Made by a program: the position numbers and the translations under genes. From JACQHJ01 sp964624955 (GTDB lineage: Bacteria; Patescibacteriota; Microgenomatia; Levybacterales; UBA12049), in assembly GCA_964624955.1 (NCBI GenBank), contig CAZUZF010000022.1, forward strand, positions 1 to 16,189: a stretch of DNA of 16,189 nucleotides, in the 5' to 3' direction. Below, piece after piece: positions 1-7,555 of the stretch. Each line of letters starts with the position of its first letter. The stretch's first letter is position 1. Under the pieces are notes generated by a model, which did not search any database, was not told the origin of the DNA, and saw only the letters and a program-made list of their open reading frames with translations.

Positions 1-306
1 AATGCCTCCGTTTAGTAAAAATGGAGCACTTGCCAAAACATCGCTGATTGTTGCCGTGTAGGTTGTATTACCAAAAGAAGCAGGAGTGTCTATGCCGATA
101 TTGGCGTTGTTTTTAATCGCTTGCTCAACTCCCGCCTCGGCTGCTGCCAGGGCTTTTTGGGATTCGGATTGTTCAACAGAGGTCCTTAGATTAACAACAG
201 ACCTTGAGACAATGGATAAAGTAACAGTCAGGGCAATAACCATGACCAAAACCACTATCAAAAGGGCCTGGCCTTTTTGATTATAAAGACTTTTAATAAA
301 ATTCAT
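1..306 (-). CDS. PilX-like minor pilin / pilus tip protein, 3' end cut by window edge
   Basis: The frame is open from the ATG at 306 to the window edge, giving 102 residues with the C-terminus missing. The N-terminus has a short basic leader, then KGQALLIVV and a hydrophobic helix (about residues 13-34), then a polar helix with ALAAAEAGVEQAI around 52-64. This is the layout of PilX N-terminal-domain proteins of type IV pili. If cleavage follows Gly12, mature position 5 is Ile, not the Glu of ordinary pilins; lack of Glu5 is known for the GspK tip pseudopilin. It is the last visible gene of the pilus cluster, 68 nt beyond the PilJ-like gene, with a possible promoter of its own in the gap. Its role is probably in a tip or priming complex, which is inference from the family. 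Confidence 0.8.
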   Translation of the reverse strand, partial: MNFIKSLYNQKGQALLIVVLVMVIALTVTLSIVSRSVVNLRTSVEQSESQKALAAAEAGVEQAIKNNANIGIDTPASFGNTTYTATISDVLASAPFLLNGGI

Positions 307-332
307 ACTCTGCTACTAACACTACTGATAAT

Positions 333-362
333 AGAGTAGCAATAAAAAGCTCCCTTTGTCAA
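333..362 (-). promoter_or_regulatory. Possible promoter of the PilX-like gene
   Basis: On the minus strand there is TTGACA (362-357), an 18-nt spacer, then TACTCT (338-333), 26 nt before the ATG at 306. The -35 is perfect and the -10 fair. A weak inverted repeat (GCTACT and AGTAGC) lies between the -10 and the start. This is the only internal gap of notable size in the minor-pilin run, so a separate promoter is plausible but not certain. Confidence 0.4.
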
Positions 363-374
363 CTAATCTTAAAG

Positions 375-944
375 CTAATTTGCAAGGTTTCTAAACCCCA
401 CAGTTGCCGAAAAAGGTATGCTCACTTTGTTTTCCACAAGAGTTGACTCAGTATTTTTAGAAAGAGTAAAATTAATCTCTATCACAGGCGGGTTGGAAAC
501 GTTATTTTGCGTGCACTTAAAACTGCAAGCGTCCAAACTAAACTTGGTTTGATTAATCAGCTCTATTGTTCTTGGCGCGCTTTGGGAAGCAATTGTAACT
601 GCGTTATAATTACAAATAAAGGTCGTTTGGTTATTATCAAAAGAAGTAAGCTTTAAATGAGTGAATTCAACTCCTGTTTGGGTCGTACAGTCTGTCTCAT
701 AGACAATATCTCCAGCTACGTATTTGCCGATACCGTCAAAGCTTTTTGCATAAGCTGCCATTTTGGTCATTTGACTTAGGGTATAATCTCCCGCCTGCCT
801 TACCTCGTTTACGTTTATGCTCCTATTACTTCCTCTTAGGGATACGACAATAATTCCTGCGATTATGCTTCCAACAGCAATTATTATCATCATGACAACC
901 AAAAGCTCAATTAATGTAAATCCATTGTTTTTAAGTTGTTTCAT
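375..944 (-). CDS. Minor type IV pilin, PilJ/GspJ-like
   Basis: The 189-residue protein begins with a seven-residue leader and a class III prepilin site, NNGFTLIELLVV; PilD should cut after Gly8, leaving Phe1 and Glu5. A hydrophobic helix spans about residues 9-35. The polar region NEVRQAGDYTLSQMTKMA (about 45-62) and the variable C-terminal part resemble the pseudopilin GspJ/PilJ (PilW) group, but exact assignment is uncertain. Four cysteines are present (D-C, I-C, A-C, K-C contexts), enough for two disulfides. The ATG at 944 overlaps the TGA of the preceding gene by 4 nt, which indicates translational coupling. It probably sits in the minor-pilin complex that primes pilus assembly. Confidence 0.8.
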   Translation of the reverse strand: MKQLKNNGFTLIELLVVMMIIIAVGSIIAGIIVVSLRGSNRSINVNEVRQAGDYTLSQMTKMAAYAKSFDGIGKYVAGDIVYETDCTTQTGVEFTHLKLTSFDNNQTTFICNYNAVTIASQSAPRTIELINQTKFSLDACSFKCTQNNVSNPPVIEINFTLSKNTESTLVENKVSIPFSATVGFRNLAN

Positions 945-1408
945 GGTGTTGGTAGTGTATAATTATCTGCAAAACAGGAATCTAAGATAACGCTATGGCA
1001 AAACTGGTCATTTTGGCATTTTCCATCCCTCCACAAAACACTTACCCTTGCCTTTCTTGCATTGATACATCCATTGGTATTGAAACCATATAAATCAACC
1101 TGTCTTATAAAATAATTATCCAAATTGGGCGAGGAACAGTTTGCAACCGAAGATACTAAGACTTCATCCCCTCCCACGCAGTATATTCCAGATAGTAAGG
1201 TTGAAAAACTAACCCAGTTTACTTCGCTTAACTCCCGCAATGATTCCAACTCTTCTTGGGCATAAACCGTTGCTTTATTTTGGTTTTTTGAATAGTCGGA
1301 ATTTCCAACAGAGGTTAAAACCGCAATGGCAATTGCCGCGATAATTAAAACCGCAGCAGATAGGGCCACTATTGCCTCTATTAAACTTTGTCCTTTTTGG
1401 TTTCTCAT
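941..1408 (-). CDS. Minor type IV pilin, PilV/GspI-like
   Basis: The 155-residue protein starts MRNQKGQSLIEAIVAL. Cleavage after Gly6 would give a mature protein with Glu5. GQSLIEAI followed by a hydrophobic helix and then YAQEELESLREL (about 49-60) is typical of PilV/GspI minor pilins. Six cysteines follow in the C-terminal half. The gene starts 14 nt after the FimT-like gene and overlaps the PilJ-like gene by 4 nt. No Shine-Dalgarno is visible, so it probably depends on coupling or on readthrough from the polycistron. Family assignment by N-terminal pattern is good; subtype is moderate. Confidence 0.8.
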   Translation of the reverse strand: MRNQKGQSLIEAIVALSAAVLIIAAIAIAVLTSVGNSDYSKNQNKATVYAQEELESLRELSEVNWVSFSTLLSGIYCVGGDEVLVSSVANCSSPNLDNYFIRQVDLYGFNTNGCINARKARVSVLWRDGKCQNDQFCHSVILDSCFADNYTLPTP

Positions 1409-1422
1409 TTATTATATTTATA

Positions 1423-1965
1423 TTATTGTATCTTTCCAGAATTATCTATCAATATACTTTTTTGCATGCCAGCACTTTCGTCTTCCAAAACGATATTTCC
1501 ACTTGATATTTCGTTTCCAGCGCTGTTTTTAAGCACTATTCCACCTGTTATAACACGGAAATAAATTGTGGAAACCGTTGTTAAAATTGGGTCAAAGGTA
1601 ATATTCTGGGAAAATTTATATTCAGTTGGGGAAGGGTCTGTGCCTGGTCCGCAAACAATACCAAGTTTGTAAGTATTTTTATCTCCTGTTGTAACAAGGG
1701 TAACTATGTATCCATCCAAAGTCAGGGGGCTTGGGCCGATACACTTGGTCGACGGCTTAACTTGGGAAATTGCATTAGATCTTGCCTGATTAATCACAGA
1801 GGTAAGTGTGTTTGCCTGGGTTGATAAAGCCTGCTGCCTGCTGTATATCACAAAAGAAGCAAGACCAGCTGCAGAAATGACCGCAAGTACCGCAAAGACA
1901 ACAATTATTTCAATTAACGTAAAGCCAGAATTAGAAGGTATTCCTATATTTCTTTTTGTTCTCAT
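1423..1965 (-). CDS. Minor type IV pilin, FimT/GspH-like
   Basis: The 180-residue protein has a 14-residue leader ending in Gly, then FTLIEIIVVFAVLAVISAAGLASF as the N-terminal helix. The next segment, QQALSTQANTLTSVINQARSNAI (about 44-66), matches the polar helix of GspH/FimT pseudopilins, where an 'ARS.AI' pattern is common. The rest is beta-rich and ends in a short polar tail. There are two cysteines (about 75 and 105). The ATG at 1965 overlaps the TGA of the preceding pilin by 4 nt. FimT/GspH proteins act in pilus initiation, and some FimT proteins bind DNA; nothing here proves that activity. Confidence 0.8.
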   Translation of the reverse strand: MRTKRNIGIPSNSGFTLIEIIVVFAVLAVISAAGLASFVIYSRQQALSTQANTLTSVINQARSNAISQVKPSTKCIGPSPLTLDGYIVTLVTTGDKNTYKLGIVCGPGTDPSPTEYKFSQNITFDPILTTVSTIYFRVITGGIVLKNSAGNEISSGNIVLEDESAGMQKSILIDNSGKIQ

Positions 1966-2429
1966 GGATTGGTTAGGACGTAGTATTTTGCGCTTTCACA
2001 AGTACCACTCCCTCCGGGATTACTGCTGGTAGTATCAGCAGAGTTGTCAGAAGCGTTCTCAAGACAGGCTCCAATAGTATAACTAGATCCTCCGCTATTG
2101 TAATAGTACTTTCCGCTGTTATAAGCTGTATTGTTTGGATCACAAGGGACTTTTTGCATATAAACGGTAGAGCCGCTTATCATTTGGGCTTGACAATTGT
2201 AGGGAAGCGCATTTGATACAGATACTGGATAAGAGCTGTTATCAGATCTATATAGTTCCAGGGCTGATTGAACCTGACGAAGGTCTGATTTTCTCTGAGA
2301 ATCTCTGGCTCTTTGCCTTACACCTATAAAATTTGACATTAAAAGCGCAGCCAAGACTCCAACAATTGCGATTACAATCAAAAGTTCAATTAATGTAAAA
2401 CCTTTTTTATTAAATTTAAAATCAAACAT
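1962..2429 (-). CDS. GspG/PilA-like type IV pilin (cysteine-containing)
   Basis: From the ATG at 2429 the protein is 155 residues with a ten-residue leader, MFDFKFNKKG, then FTLIELLIVIAIVGVLAALL. The frame also has an ATG at 2483, but this would give a 28-residue leader and overlap the upstream pilin by 52 nt, so 2429 is preferred. After the helix comes RQRARDSQRKSDLRQVQSAL, then ELYRSDNSSYP, the pattern of GspG-like pilins. The C-terminal half has four cysteines and is rich in Ser, Gly, Asn and Tyr. It sits 2 nt downstream of its closest relative in the window. It may be a second structural subunit or an alternative pilin. Confidence 0.82.
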   Translation of the reverse strand: MFDFKFNKKGFTLIELLIVIAIVGVLAALLMSNFIGVRQRARDSQRKSDLRQVQSALELYRSDNSSYPVSVSNALPYNCQAQMISGSTVYMQKVPCDPNNTAYNSGKYYYNSGGSSYTIGACLENASDNSADTTSSNPGGSGTCESAKYYVLTNP

Positions 2430-2431
2430 AT

Positions 2432-3073
2432 TTAAGGAGTAGTGTTTGAACTCGATACTCCGTAATTGCAAGTTGCGCCACAAGCTGTTTGCGATATGCC
2501 CAACGTTGTGAGACTATCGCATGCACTGCCATCGCTATTGCAAGCATCAGGATCTTTGTTTCCTCTTTCAAGATTAGCATAAAGGTAATAAGTCTGTCCA
2601 TTTGAGTCTGCATAATAAACATATCTTTGTGCAGACCTTGATTCTTTTGGAACAACACTCATATATGGATTCCAGCTGCTTCCCCCGCAATAAGTAGTAA
2701 AGGGTGAAACAAAATCTTGTATGCAGTAATAGGGATTACCTGTTGTTTTAGGATATCTTCCTTTATCGTTATAAAAGTTTTCAAGCGCTTTTTTAATTTG
2801 GGCAAGGTCAGATTTTCTTCTAGTATCAGAAGCTTTCTGAAACTGGTCCAGGGGATTAAGTGTAGCCATAACGGCCGTAAATATAATCGCAATTATACCA
2901 AATACGATAATAATCTCAACTAGGGTAAAGCCCTTTTTTGAGGTTTTTAGATTTTTAAAAAAGGAGAGAAAGATAGATAAATTTGCTCTGCCCAAAAAAG
3001 CGTTACCAGAAATCCCACTACTAAAAAGGGGGCGAAAGGAATCGAATCTGTTAGTCTTGTGTTTCTCTTCCAT
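2432..3073 (-). CDS. GspG/PilA-like type IV pilin with long leader and pilD overlap
   Basis: From the ATG at 3073 the protein is 213 residues. The prepilin motif KKGFTLVEIIIV lies at residues 46-57, so the leader would be 48 residues, far longer than usual. That start lies 127 nt inside pilD. A TTG at 2995-2993 would give a 22-residue leader and a 49-nt overlap; no other ATG, GTG or TTG was found between there and the motif, and neither start has a Shine-Dalgarno. After the helix come DTRRKSDLAQIKKALENFY and NDKGRYP, a clear GspG-type signature shared with the next gene. The C-terminal domain holds six cysteines, including ACGATC near the end, and many Tyr and Ser. The pilin identity is firm; the start is not. 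Confidence 0.82.
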   Translation of the reverse strand: MEEKHKTNRFDSFRPLFSSGISGNAFLGRANLSIFLSFFKNLKTSKKGFTLVEIIIVFGIIAIIFTAVMATLNPLDQFQKASDTRRKSDLAQIKKALENFYNDKGRYPKTTGNPYYCIQDFVSPFTTYCGGSSWNPYMSVVPKESRSAQRYVYYADSNGQTYYLYANLERGNKDPDACNSDGSACDSLTTLGISQTACGATCNYGVSSSNTTP

Positions 3074-3765
3074 ACAACTAGTATGATAGAGTAAATTGCC
3101 GCTGTCAAGAAAGCTATATAAAGATTCAAAATTATATCAGGAAAACCAAGAAACAGACCCAAAAATAAGGCTAATTTTATGTCTCCTCCTCCCATGGCAA
3201 TTTTTTTTCTGATTAAAAAATATACAGAGGATATCAAAACAAAGAAAAGGGAAGTAAACAAGGAAGTCAGAATGTGGTTTATAATATTTAAAGAATTGCT
3301 GTACATTAACCAAAAAAGTGAAACAACTATGAGTAGAATTACAATCCTATCTAAAATAATTCCGTATTTAATATCGACAAAAAAGACGATTATAAGTAGC
3401 GAGACTACAGTAAGATAAACAAAAAGCTTAACCAAATTAAAAACAGAAAACATAACGTTTATCTCACTTAACGAAGGCATAAACACAAAAAGCGAAGTCA
3501 GCAAAAATAAAAGACCAGCAGTAACTTCAATAACGGGGTAAAAATATGGCAGCTTTGTGTAACAATATCTGCATTTTCCTTTTAAAAAGATAAATGACAA
3601 AACCGGAATCAAATCAAAAACCTCAAGATCTTTTTTACACTTGTCGCATTTTGATCTAGAGAAAATAACAGACTTTTTTTTAATAAGCCTATCCGTTACA
3701 ACGCCTAAAAAGGACCCTACAAAAAGACCAATAATTCCTGCGAGTATTGACAATAAATAAATCAT
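2947..3765 (-). CDS. pilD: Prepilin peptidase PilD (aspartic protease family A24)
   Basis: This 272-residue polytopic membrane enzyme cuts prepilin leaders after Gly and usually N-methylates the new N-terminus. N-terminal GSFLGVVTDRL (17-27) matches the family's GSFLNVV.YR, with Gly in place of the usual Asn. Two CxxC pairs (Cys40/43 and Cys65/68) form the cytosolic zinc loop. The catalytic aspartates are Asp131 in VDIKYGIILD and Asp195 in GGGD, the GxGD motif. Length is normal. It starts 1 nt after the stop of the mannosyltransferase and overlaps the following pilin frame. The seven pilin-like genes in this window, including the PilX-like one, are its likely substrates. Confidence 0.95.
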   Translation of the reverse strand: MIYLLSILAGIIGLFVGSFLGVVTDRLIKKKSVIFSRSKCDKCKKDLEVFDLIPVLSFIFLKGKCRYCYTKLPYFYPVIEVTAGLLFLLTSLFVFMPSLSEINVMFSVFNLVKLFVYLTVVSLLIIVFFVDIKYGIILDRIVILLIVVSLFWLMYSNSLNIINHILTSLFTSLFFVLISSVYFLIRKKIAMGGGDIKLALFLGLFLGFPDIILNLYIAFLTAAIYSIILVVWKRNTRLTDSIPFAPFLVVGFLVTLFWAEQIYLSFSPFLKI

Positions 3766-3766
3766 G

Positions 3767-4966
3767 TCAGCTTACCCAATAATTAAGGGAATGCATTATC
3801 AAAAATATAGTCTGTATTATTATAAAAAATAAAAGTATCGGATAAAACAGGAGTTTAAGTTTTGATTTTTCAAAATACCAAGCAAGTACCATAAATATGG
3901 GAAATACCAACAAAACATAACGCGTATACGACATGAAATTGCCAAAAATAGGAACCATGCCCAACATTACTGCGTATGCAAAAAGTGTCTTATCCAATTT
4001 CTTGTAAATCAAATACAACACTGCCAAAAAACAAATAAAAAATATCCTGTCAATTATAGAATTTGTAAATCCATGCAGGGAAGGGGAGTCTGGGAAAAAT
4101 AAATTGACAAAGAAAAATACAGGATTAAACGCATTAGTTATCTGCCAATTTCCGACTACGCTTTTTTCAAGTGCGTTAATTCCAGAAAGATAATTTCCGC
4201 TTGTTAATTGCATTATTGCAAAATAAAATCCTAAACCCAACAAAGAACTGAAAACAAAATAGGTTCTTTTATCAAAAATTGCTTTTTTTATAAACTCAAT
4301 TATAAACTCAAAAGAAAATTTCTTTTTTTCATTGTGCAGATAAGTTATCCAAAAGACAAAATGGGGAACAATAATAAATATCCCAAGAGGTCTTACAAGG
4401 GGAAGAAAAAAGGCAAAGAAAGAAGCTTTCAAAAAGTCCTTCTTATATAAAAAATAAAAAAATCCCATTGTCAGAAAAAAGGCTGCGCTTTCTGAGTAAA
4501 TAAGGGAAAAATAAAACGCTGTTGGGAAAGAAAGCAATAACAAAATACTTCTAAAAGCGGGGTTTTCCTTTTTAAAATAGTTTTTGCAAAATTTAAAAAA
4601 TAAAATTAGTCCTAAAACACTGAAAATAAAGGAGGATAAAAGACCTGCGAACACCTTATTTTGGATAATTAACGAAAGTGTTTTTATCGAAAAAGGAAGC
4701 AAGGGAAAAAAGCGGTTTGACTCAATGCTTTCCGAGTATCCTTTCTCGCTTAAATAAAGGTAGTGTTGGCTGTCCCAAGTTTTAAACGATGATACAAAAG
4801 ATATTTTTTCATTCAATGGGTAATGGAAATTACTAAAGTAACTTATAGAATTAAAAGGAAAACGGAAAAAAGCTATAAAAATTATAGTAAAAATAACTAT
4901 TTTTGAAAATATAATTAAAAACAATAATTTCCTATTTATCTTTATTCTTTTCATTATTCTCTTCAT
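3767..4966 (-). CDS. Membrane mannosyltransferase, PIG-V-like (GT-C fold)
   Basis: The 399-residue, highly hydrophobic protein has about nine or ten membrane segments. WDSQHYLYLSEKGY (64-77) matches the WD..HYL.IA..GY motif of PIG-V-type GPI mannosyltransferase relatives, where the acidic residue after Trp lies in the first extracytoplasmic loop. FFPLLPF (86-92) and a later RPLG also fit that family. Such enzymes use polyprenyl-phosphate sugars on the outer face of the membrane. Its position between a second glycosyltransferase and pilD suggests that the acceptor is a pilin or another surface molecule, but the substrate is inferred. The start overlaps the preceding gene by 35 nt; an in-frame ATG at 4954 is an alternative. 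Confidence 0.75.
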   Translation of the reverse strand: MKRIMKRIKINRKLLFLIIFSKIVIFTIIFIAFFRFPFNSISYFSNFHYPLNEKISFVSSFKTWDSQHYLYLSEKGYSESIESNRFFPLLPFSIKTLSLIIQNKVFAGLLSSFIFSVLGLILFFKFCKNYFKKENPAFRSILLLLSFPTAFYFSLIYSESAAFFLTMGFFYFLYKKDFLKASFFAFFLPLVRPLGIFIIVPHFVFWITYLHNEKKKFSFEFIIEFIKKAIFDKRTYFVFSSLLGLGFYFAIMQLTSGNYLSGINALEKSVVGNWQITNAFNPVFFFVNLFFPDSPSLHGFTNSIIDRIFFICFLAVLYLIYKKLDKTLFAYAVMLGMVPIFGNFMSYTRYVLLVFPIFMVLAWYFEKSKLKLLFYPILLFFIIIQTIFLIMHSLNYWVS

Positions 4967-6971
4967 TTTTTATTGCCCGAGCATCTTTAAAAAAATCCGA
5001 TTGAAAAACGCTATTGTATAAAGATACTACGTCTTTTGCTTTTTTTAAATCCTTAAAACATTCTATATAATTTAAATAGGATAGCGTATAAATGTTTTTA
5101 TCAAATGGATAAATTTCTCTTGCCTTTACAAGATTTTGCCTTGTTAAATCACATTTCTTTTTATATGAGTAATAAATCCCAAGGGTAAGATATGCTTTGT
5201 AATTGTTTTCTTCTATGCTAACCGCTTTTTTATACAGGTCCAAAGCATAATCCGTATTTTGATAATTAGTAAAAATAAACGTTCCTTGGGAAATCAGGGC
5301 GTTTGAATAATTATAGGGAATTTCTGAAATGGTTAAGCTGCCCTTGGCTAAACTTTTGTTTTTTGCATATTCATTGAATTTAAAGTTCTTCCAAATCTTT
5401 TTTTCCCTGTTTATATATTCTTGTTCGCTTGGGATTTCCTCTTTGTTTTTTAATAATTCCCAAGTTAAACCGTAAGGTATCCAAGTCAGCTTATCCTCTC
5501 CTCTTGGTTGTAATTGAGTAAGAGAAAAAACCTTTTTTTCTTTTAAAACCTCTTTGATAACCTCTATGGGAAAGTTTGGGTCGTTTTTTGATTTTGGATT
5601 TTTTATCAAATACTGTCGTTTTTTTTCTTCAATATATTTGCTACCTGTTAGTCCTCCGGCGGCTACAACTTCCACATCGCTTCTAAAACCTAAACCGAAA
5701 CGAACATACCAAGTATTAAATTGTTGCGTGTCTCCCGAAACCAAAAGTACAGAATTCCAAGGCAAGGGGGAAAGATAATCAAAGGCTAAATAATCTCCAA
5801 CCCAAATATCATGTAAATCTGTTTTAGGAAAGTTATAGTAAAAAAGCATTATGGGAATTATTATAAAAACACTTATAATAAGTTTTACCAAATCTTTATT
5901 AATTAATCTTGTTGTAGTTTGGGATAAATACTTTAATCCAAGAGGTAAAAACAAAAGTAAAATTATTGCAGACATAACAAAAAATCTTTCGTAAATTCCT
6001 ATAAAGAAAGTGTTTACTATGGGAAAGCCTGCGTAGGCTATAAAGAAAGGACCACTTATTAAGAAACCCAAAAAGAGTGCTAAAAACAATGTTTTATCCC
6101 TAATGTATAAATAAACTGCTCCAATTAATGACAGTAAAACAACGGGGATTGTTGTTTGGGTAATTAAATTAAACAAATAAGTATTGAGTATTACAACCCT
6201 TTGGGCAACAACAGGACTGGGGAAAAGACCAGCGCTAAAAGTACCGTAGTCTTTTCTTAAAAACAAATGGAAAAAGGAATTTAAATCTCTTACCTTATCC
6301 CAGTTAACAACAGGATCAAAAAATGAGGCTATAGGAACGTAGAGATAAACTGAAAACCCCAATAAAAATAGCAAAATGCATTTTATAATCTCTTTTGGTT
6401 TTCTTAGTATTTGTTTGTAATTTGTTAAAACAAGTATTACCAAAGAAGGAAATATAAGTATAATTGTATGGTGATTGGTAATCGAAAGCCCTAGGGCTAA
6501 AGATAAAAGATATAGATATTTTATCTTTCTTTGTTTGTAATAAAGATATGCCAAAAACATTAAAATTATTACAAACAAATTGTTTAATGCAAAAACTTCT
6601 GCGATTTCAGCATAAAACCAAAATAGATAATTGAAAGCAAGAATAAGGGAGGAAATAAAGGCAATAAGCTTACTGTTTGTAAGTTTAAGAGAGAAAAAAT
6701 AATAAACTAAAACACTAACAGAGGAAGAAAATACGGAAATAAGTCCGACCATAAAAGCAGGAGTAAAAATATTAAGCCTTGTAAGAATAAAGCCTAAAAG
6801 CGTAAACAAAGGGTAACCCGGAGGATGAGCAACGCCCCCAACAATTGCAGCAGTTACCAAATCTCCTACATCTCCTCCATAAATACTCAAAGAGAGATTA
6901 TGCAAATAAATAAACAAAGAAAATGCAAACAAAAAGGAAGGCAGAATAATTGACATCTTTTTAGAGGACAT
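4932..6971 (-). CDS. DUF2723/TMEM260-like glycosyltransferase with C-terminal TPRs
   Basis: The ATG at 6971 gives 679 residues; a TTG directly before it is less likely. The N-terminal half is polytopic. Its first outer loop carries YGGDVGD (about 31-37) and HPPGYPLF (49-56), the diagnostic motifs of DUF2723, a GT-C family whose animal member TMEM260 is a protein O-mannosyltransferase. From about residue 370 the protein is soluble, and residues 580-660 form TPR-like repeats (YKAYLTLGIYYSYKKK, then QNLVKAREIYP). It begins 5 nt after the stop of the pilin, so it is probably transcribed with it. A role in O-glycosylation of pilins is a reasonable inference, not shown by the sequence. Confidence 0.82.
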   Translation of the reverse strand: MSSKKMSIILPSFLFAFSLFIYLHNLSLSIYGGDVGDLVTAAIVGGVAHPPGYPLFTLLGFILTRLNIFTPAFMVGLISVFSSSVSVLVYYFFSLKLTNSKLIAFISSLILAFNYLFWFYAEIAEVFALNNLFVIILMFLAYLYYKQRKIKYLYLLSLALGLSITNHHTIILIFPSLVILVLTNYKQILRKPKEIIKCILLFLLGFSVYLYVPIASFFDPVVNWDKVRDLNSFFHLFLRKDYGTFSAGLFPSPVVAQRVVILNTYLFNLITQTTIPVVLLSLIGAVYLYIRDKTLFLALFLGFLISGPFFIAYAGFPIVNTFFIGIYERFFVMSAIILLLFLPLGLKYLSQTTTRLINKDLVKLIISVFIIIPIMLFYYNFPKTDLHDIWVGDYLAFDYLSPLPWNSVLLVSGDTQQFNTWYVRFGLGFRSDVEVVAAGGLTGSKYIEEKKRQYLIKNPKSKNDPNFPIEVIKEVLKEKKVFSLTQLQPRGEDKLTWIPYGLTWELLKNKEEIPSEQEYINREKKIWKNFKFNEYAKNKSLAKGSLTISEIPYNYSNALISQGTFIFTNYQNTDYALDLYKKAVSIEENNYKAYLTLGIYYSYKKKCDLTRQNLVKAREIYPFDKNIYTLSYLNYIECFKDLKKAKDVVSLYNSVFQSDFFKDARAIKNEENNEKNKDK

Positions 6972-6976
6972 CAAAA

Positions 6977-7495
6977 TTACAGACTACACCAATAGCAGTT
7001 TGTTGCTGTTCCACCCGACTGTCCAGCGCAACCCGTTGTTAACTGGCCTGATGAATTATATTTTGTGTTAGGATCTCTTTGCTGGGATTTTGATTCTGGC
7101 AAAAAGCACGCGGTAACTTCATTTGCAGCTCCGAAATAAACTACGTGCTGCAATACGTTAGTCGCAGTTGTAAATGCGGCTTTAAGTTCTCCATCGGTAA
7201 CCAATGTAGTTAAGCAGTTCACCGCGCTTACATCTGAAAGAGTACCGGTTGACGCGCATGATGCATTATCTCCCCAAGGCATACTGTTGTGCGTTGTGTA
7301 GTATCTAATATTGCCGTTTAGAAATTCAACTGCTACGTTTTTCTTGTTTGCGTCATTTGCTTTTTTGATCTGTTCAAATGGATCAATGGTTGCGATTAAG
7401 GCTGCTGCAAGTACTCCTAAAATTCCGATGACGACTAAAAGTTCAATGAGGGTAAATCCTGCGGATCTTCTAAGGGACTTAAGATAATTTCTCAT
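6977..7495 (-). CDS. Type IV pilin, probable major subunit (PilA-like)
   Basis: From the ATG at 7495 the protein is 172 residues, with a 13-residue basic leader MRNYLKSLRRSAG and then FTLIELLVVIGILGVLAAAL. An ATG at 7516 is in frame but lies inside the predicted promoter spacer, so 7495 is chosen; the transcript would begin only 2-4 nt before it. After the helix, IDPFEQIKKANDANKKN leads to a globular domain with six cysteines, the last pair in CYWC close to the C-terminus. It lies directly after the pilBTC genes, has the best promoter in the window, and precedes the glycosyltransferases. All this suits the main structural pilin, though expression data would be needed to say so. Confidence 0.85.
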   Translation of the reverse strand: MRNYLKSLRRSAGFTLIELLVVIGILGVLAAALIATIDPFEQIKKANDANKKNVAVEFLNGNIRYYTTHNSMPWGDNASCASTGTLSDVSAVNCLTTLVTDGELKAAFTTATNVLQHVVYFGAANEVTACFLPESKSQQRDPNTKYNSSGQLTTGCAGQSGGTATNCYWCSL

Positions 7496-7505
7496 GTATA
7501 CAATA

Positions 7506-7535
7506 ATCATAACCATATTTAAAAAATCTTGTCAA
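7506..7535 (-). promoter_or_regulatory. Strong sigma70-type promoter of the pilin gene
   Basis: On the minus strand there is TTGACA (7535-7530), an 18-nt spacer, and TATGAT (7511-7506), differing from consensus at one base in total. The -10 ends 10 nt before the ATG at 7495, so the mRNA should have almost no leader. It lies in the 60-nt gap after pilC and would let the pilin be expressed above the level of the pilBTC genes. Confidence 0.75.
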
Positions 7536-7555
7536 TAGGTAGTTTTAAGCTAACT

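Noticed and set aside
2422..2892. Two extra minus-strand frames overlapping the pilin at 3073
   Set aside because: They are other frames of the same gene; neither has a prepilin motif or any recognisable domain.
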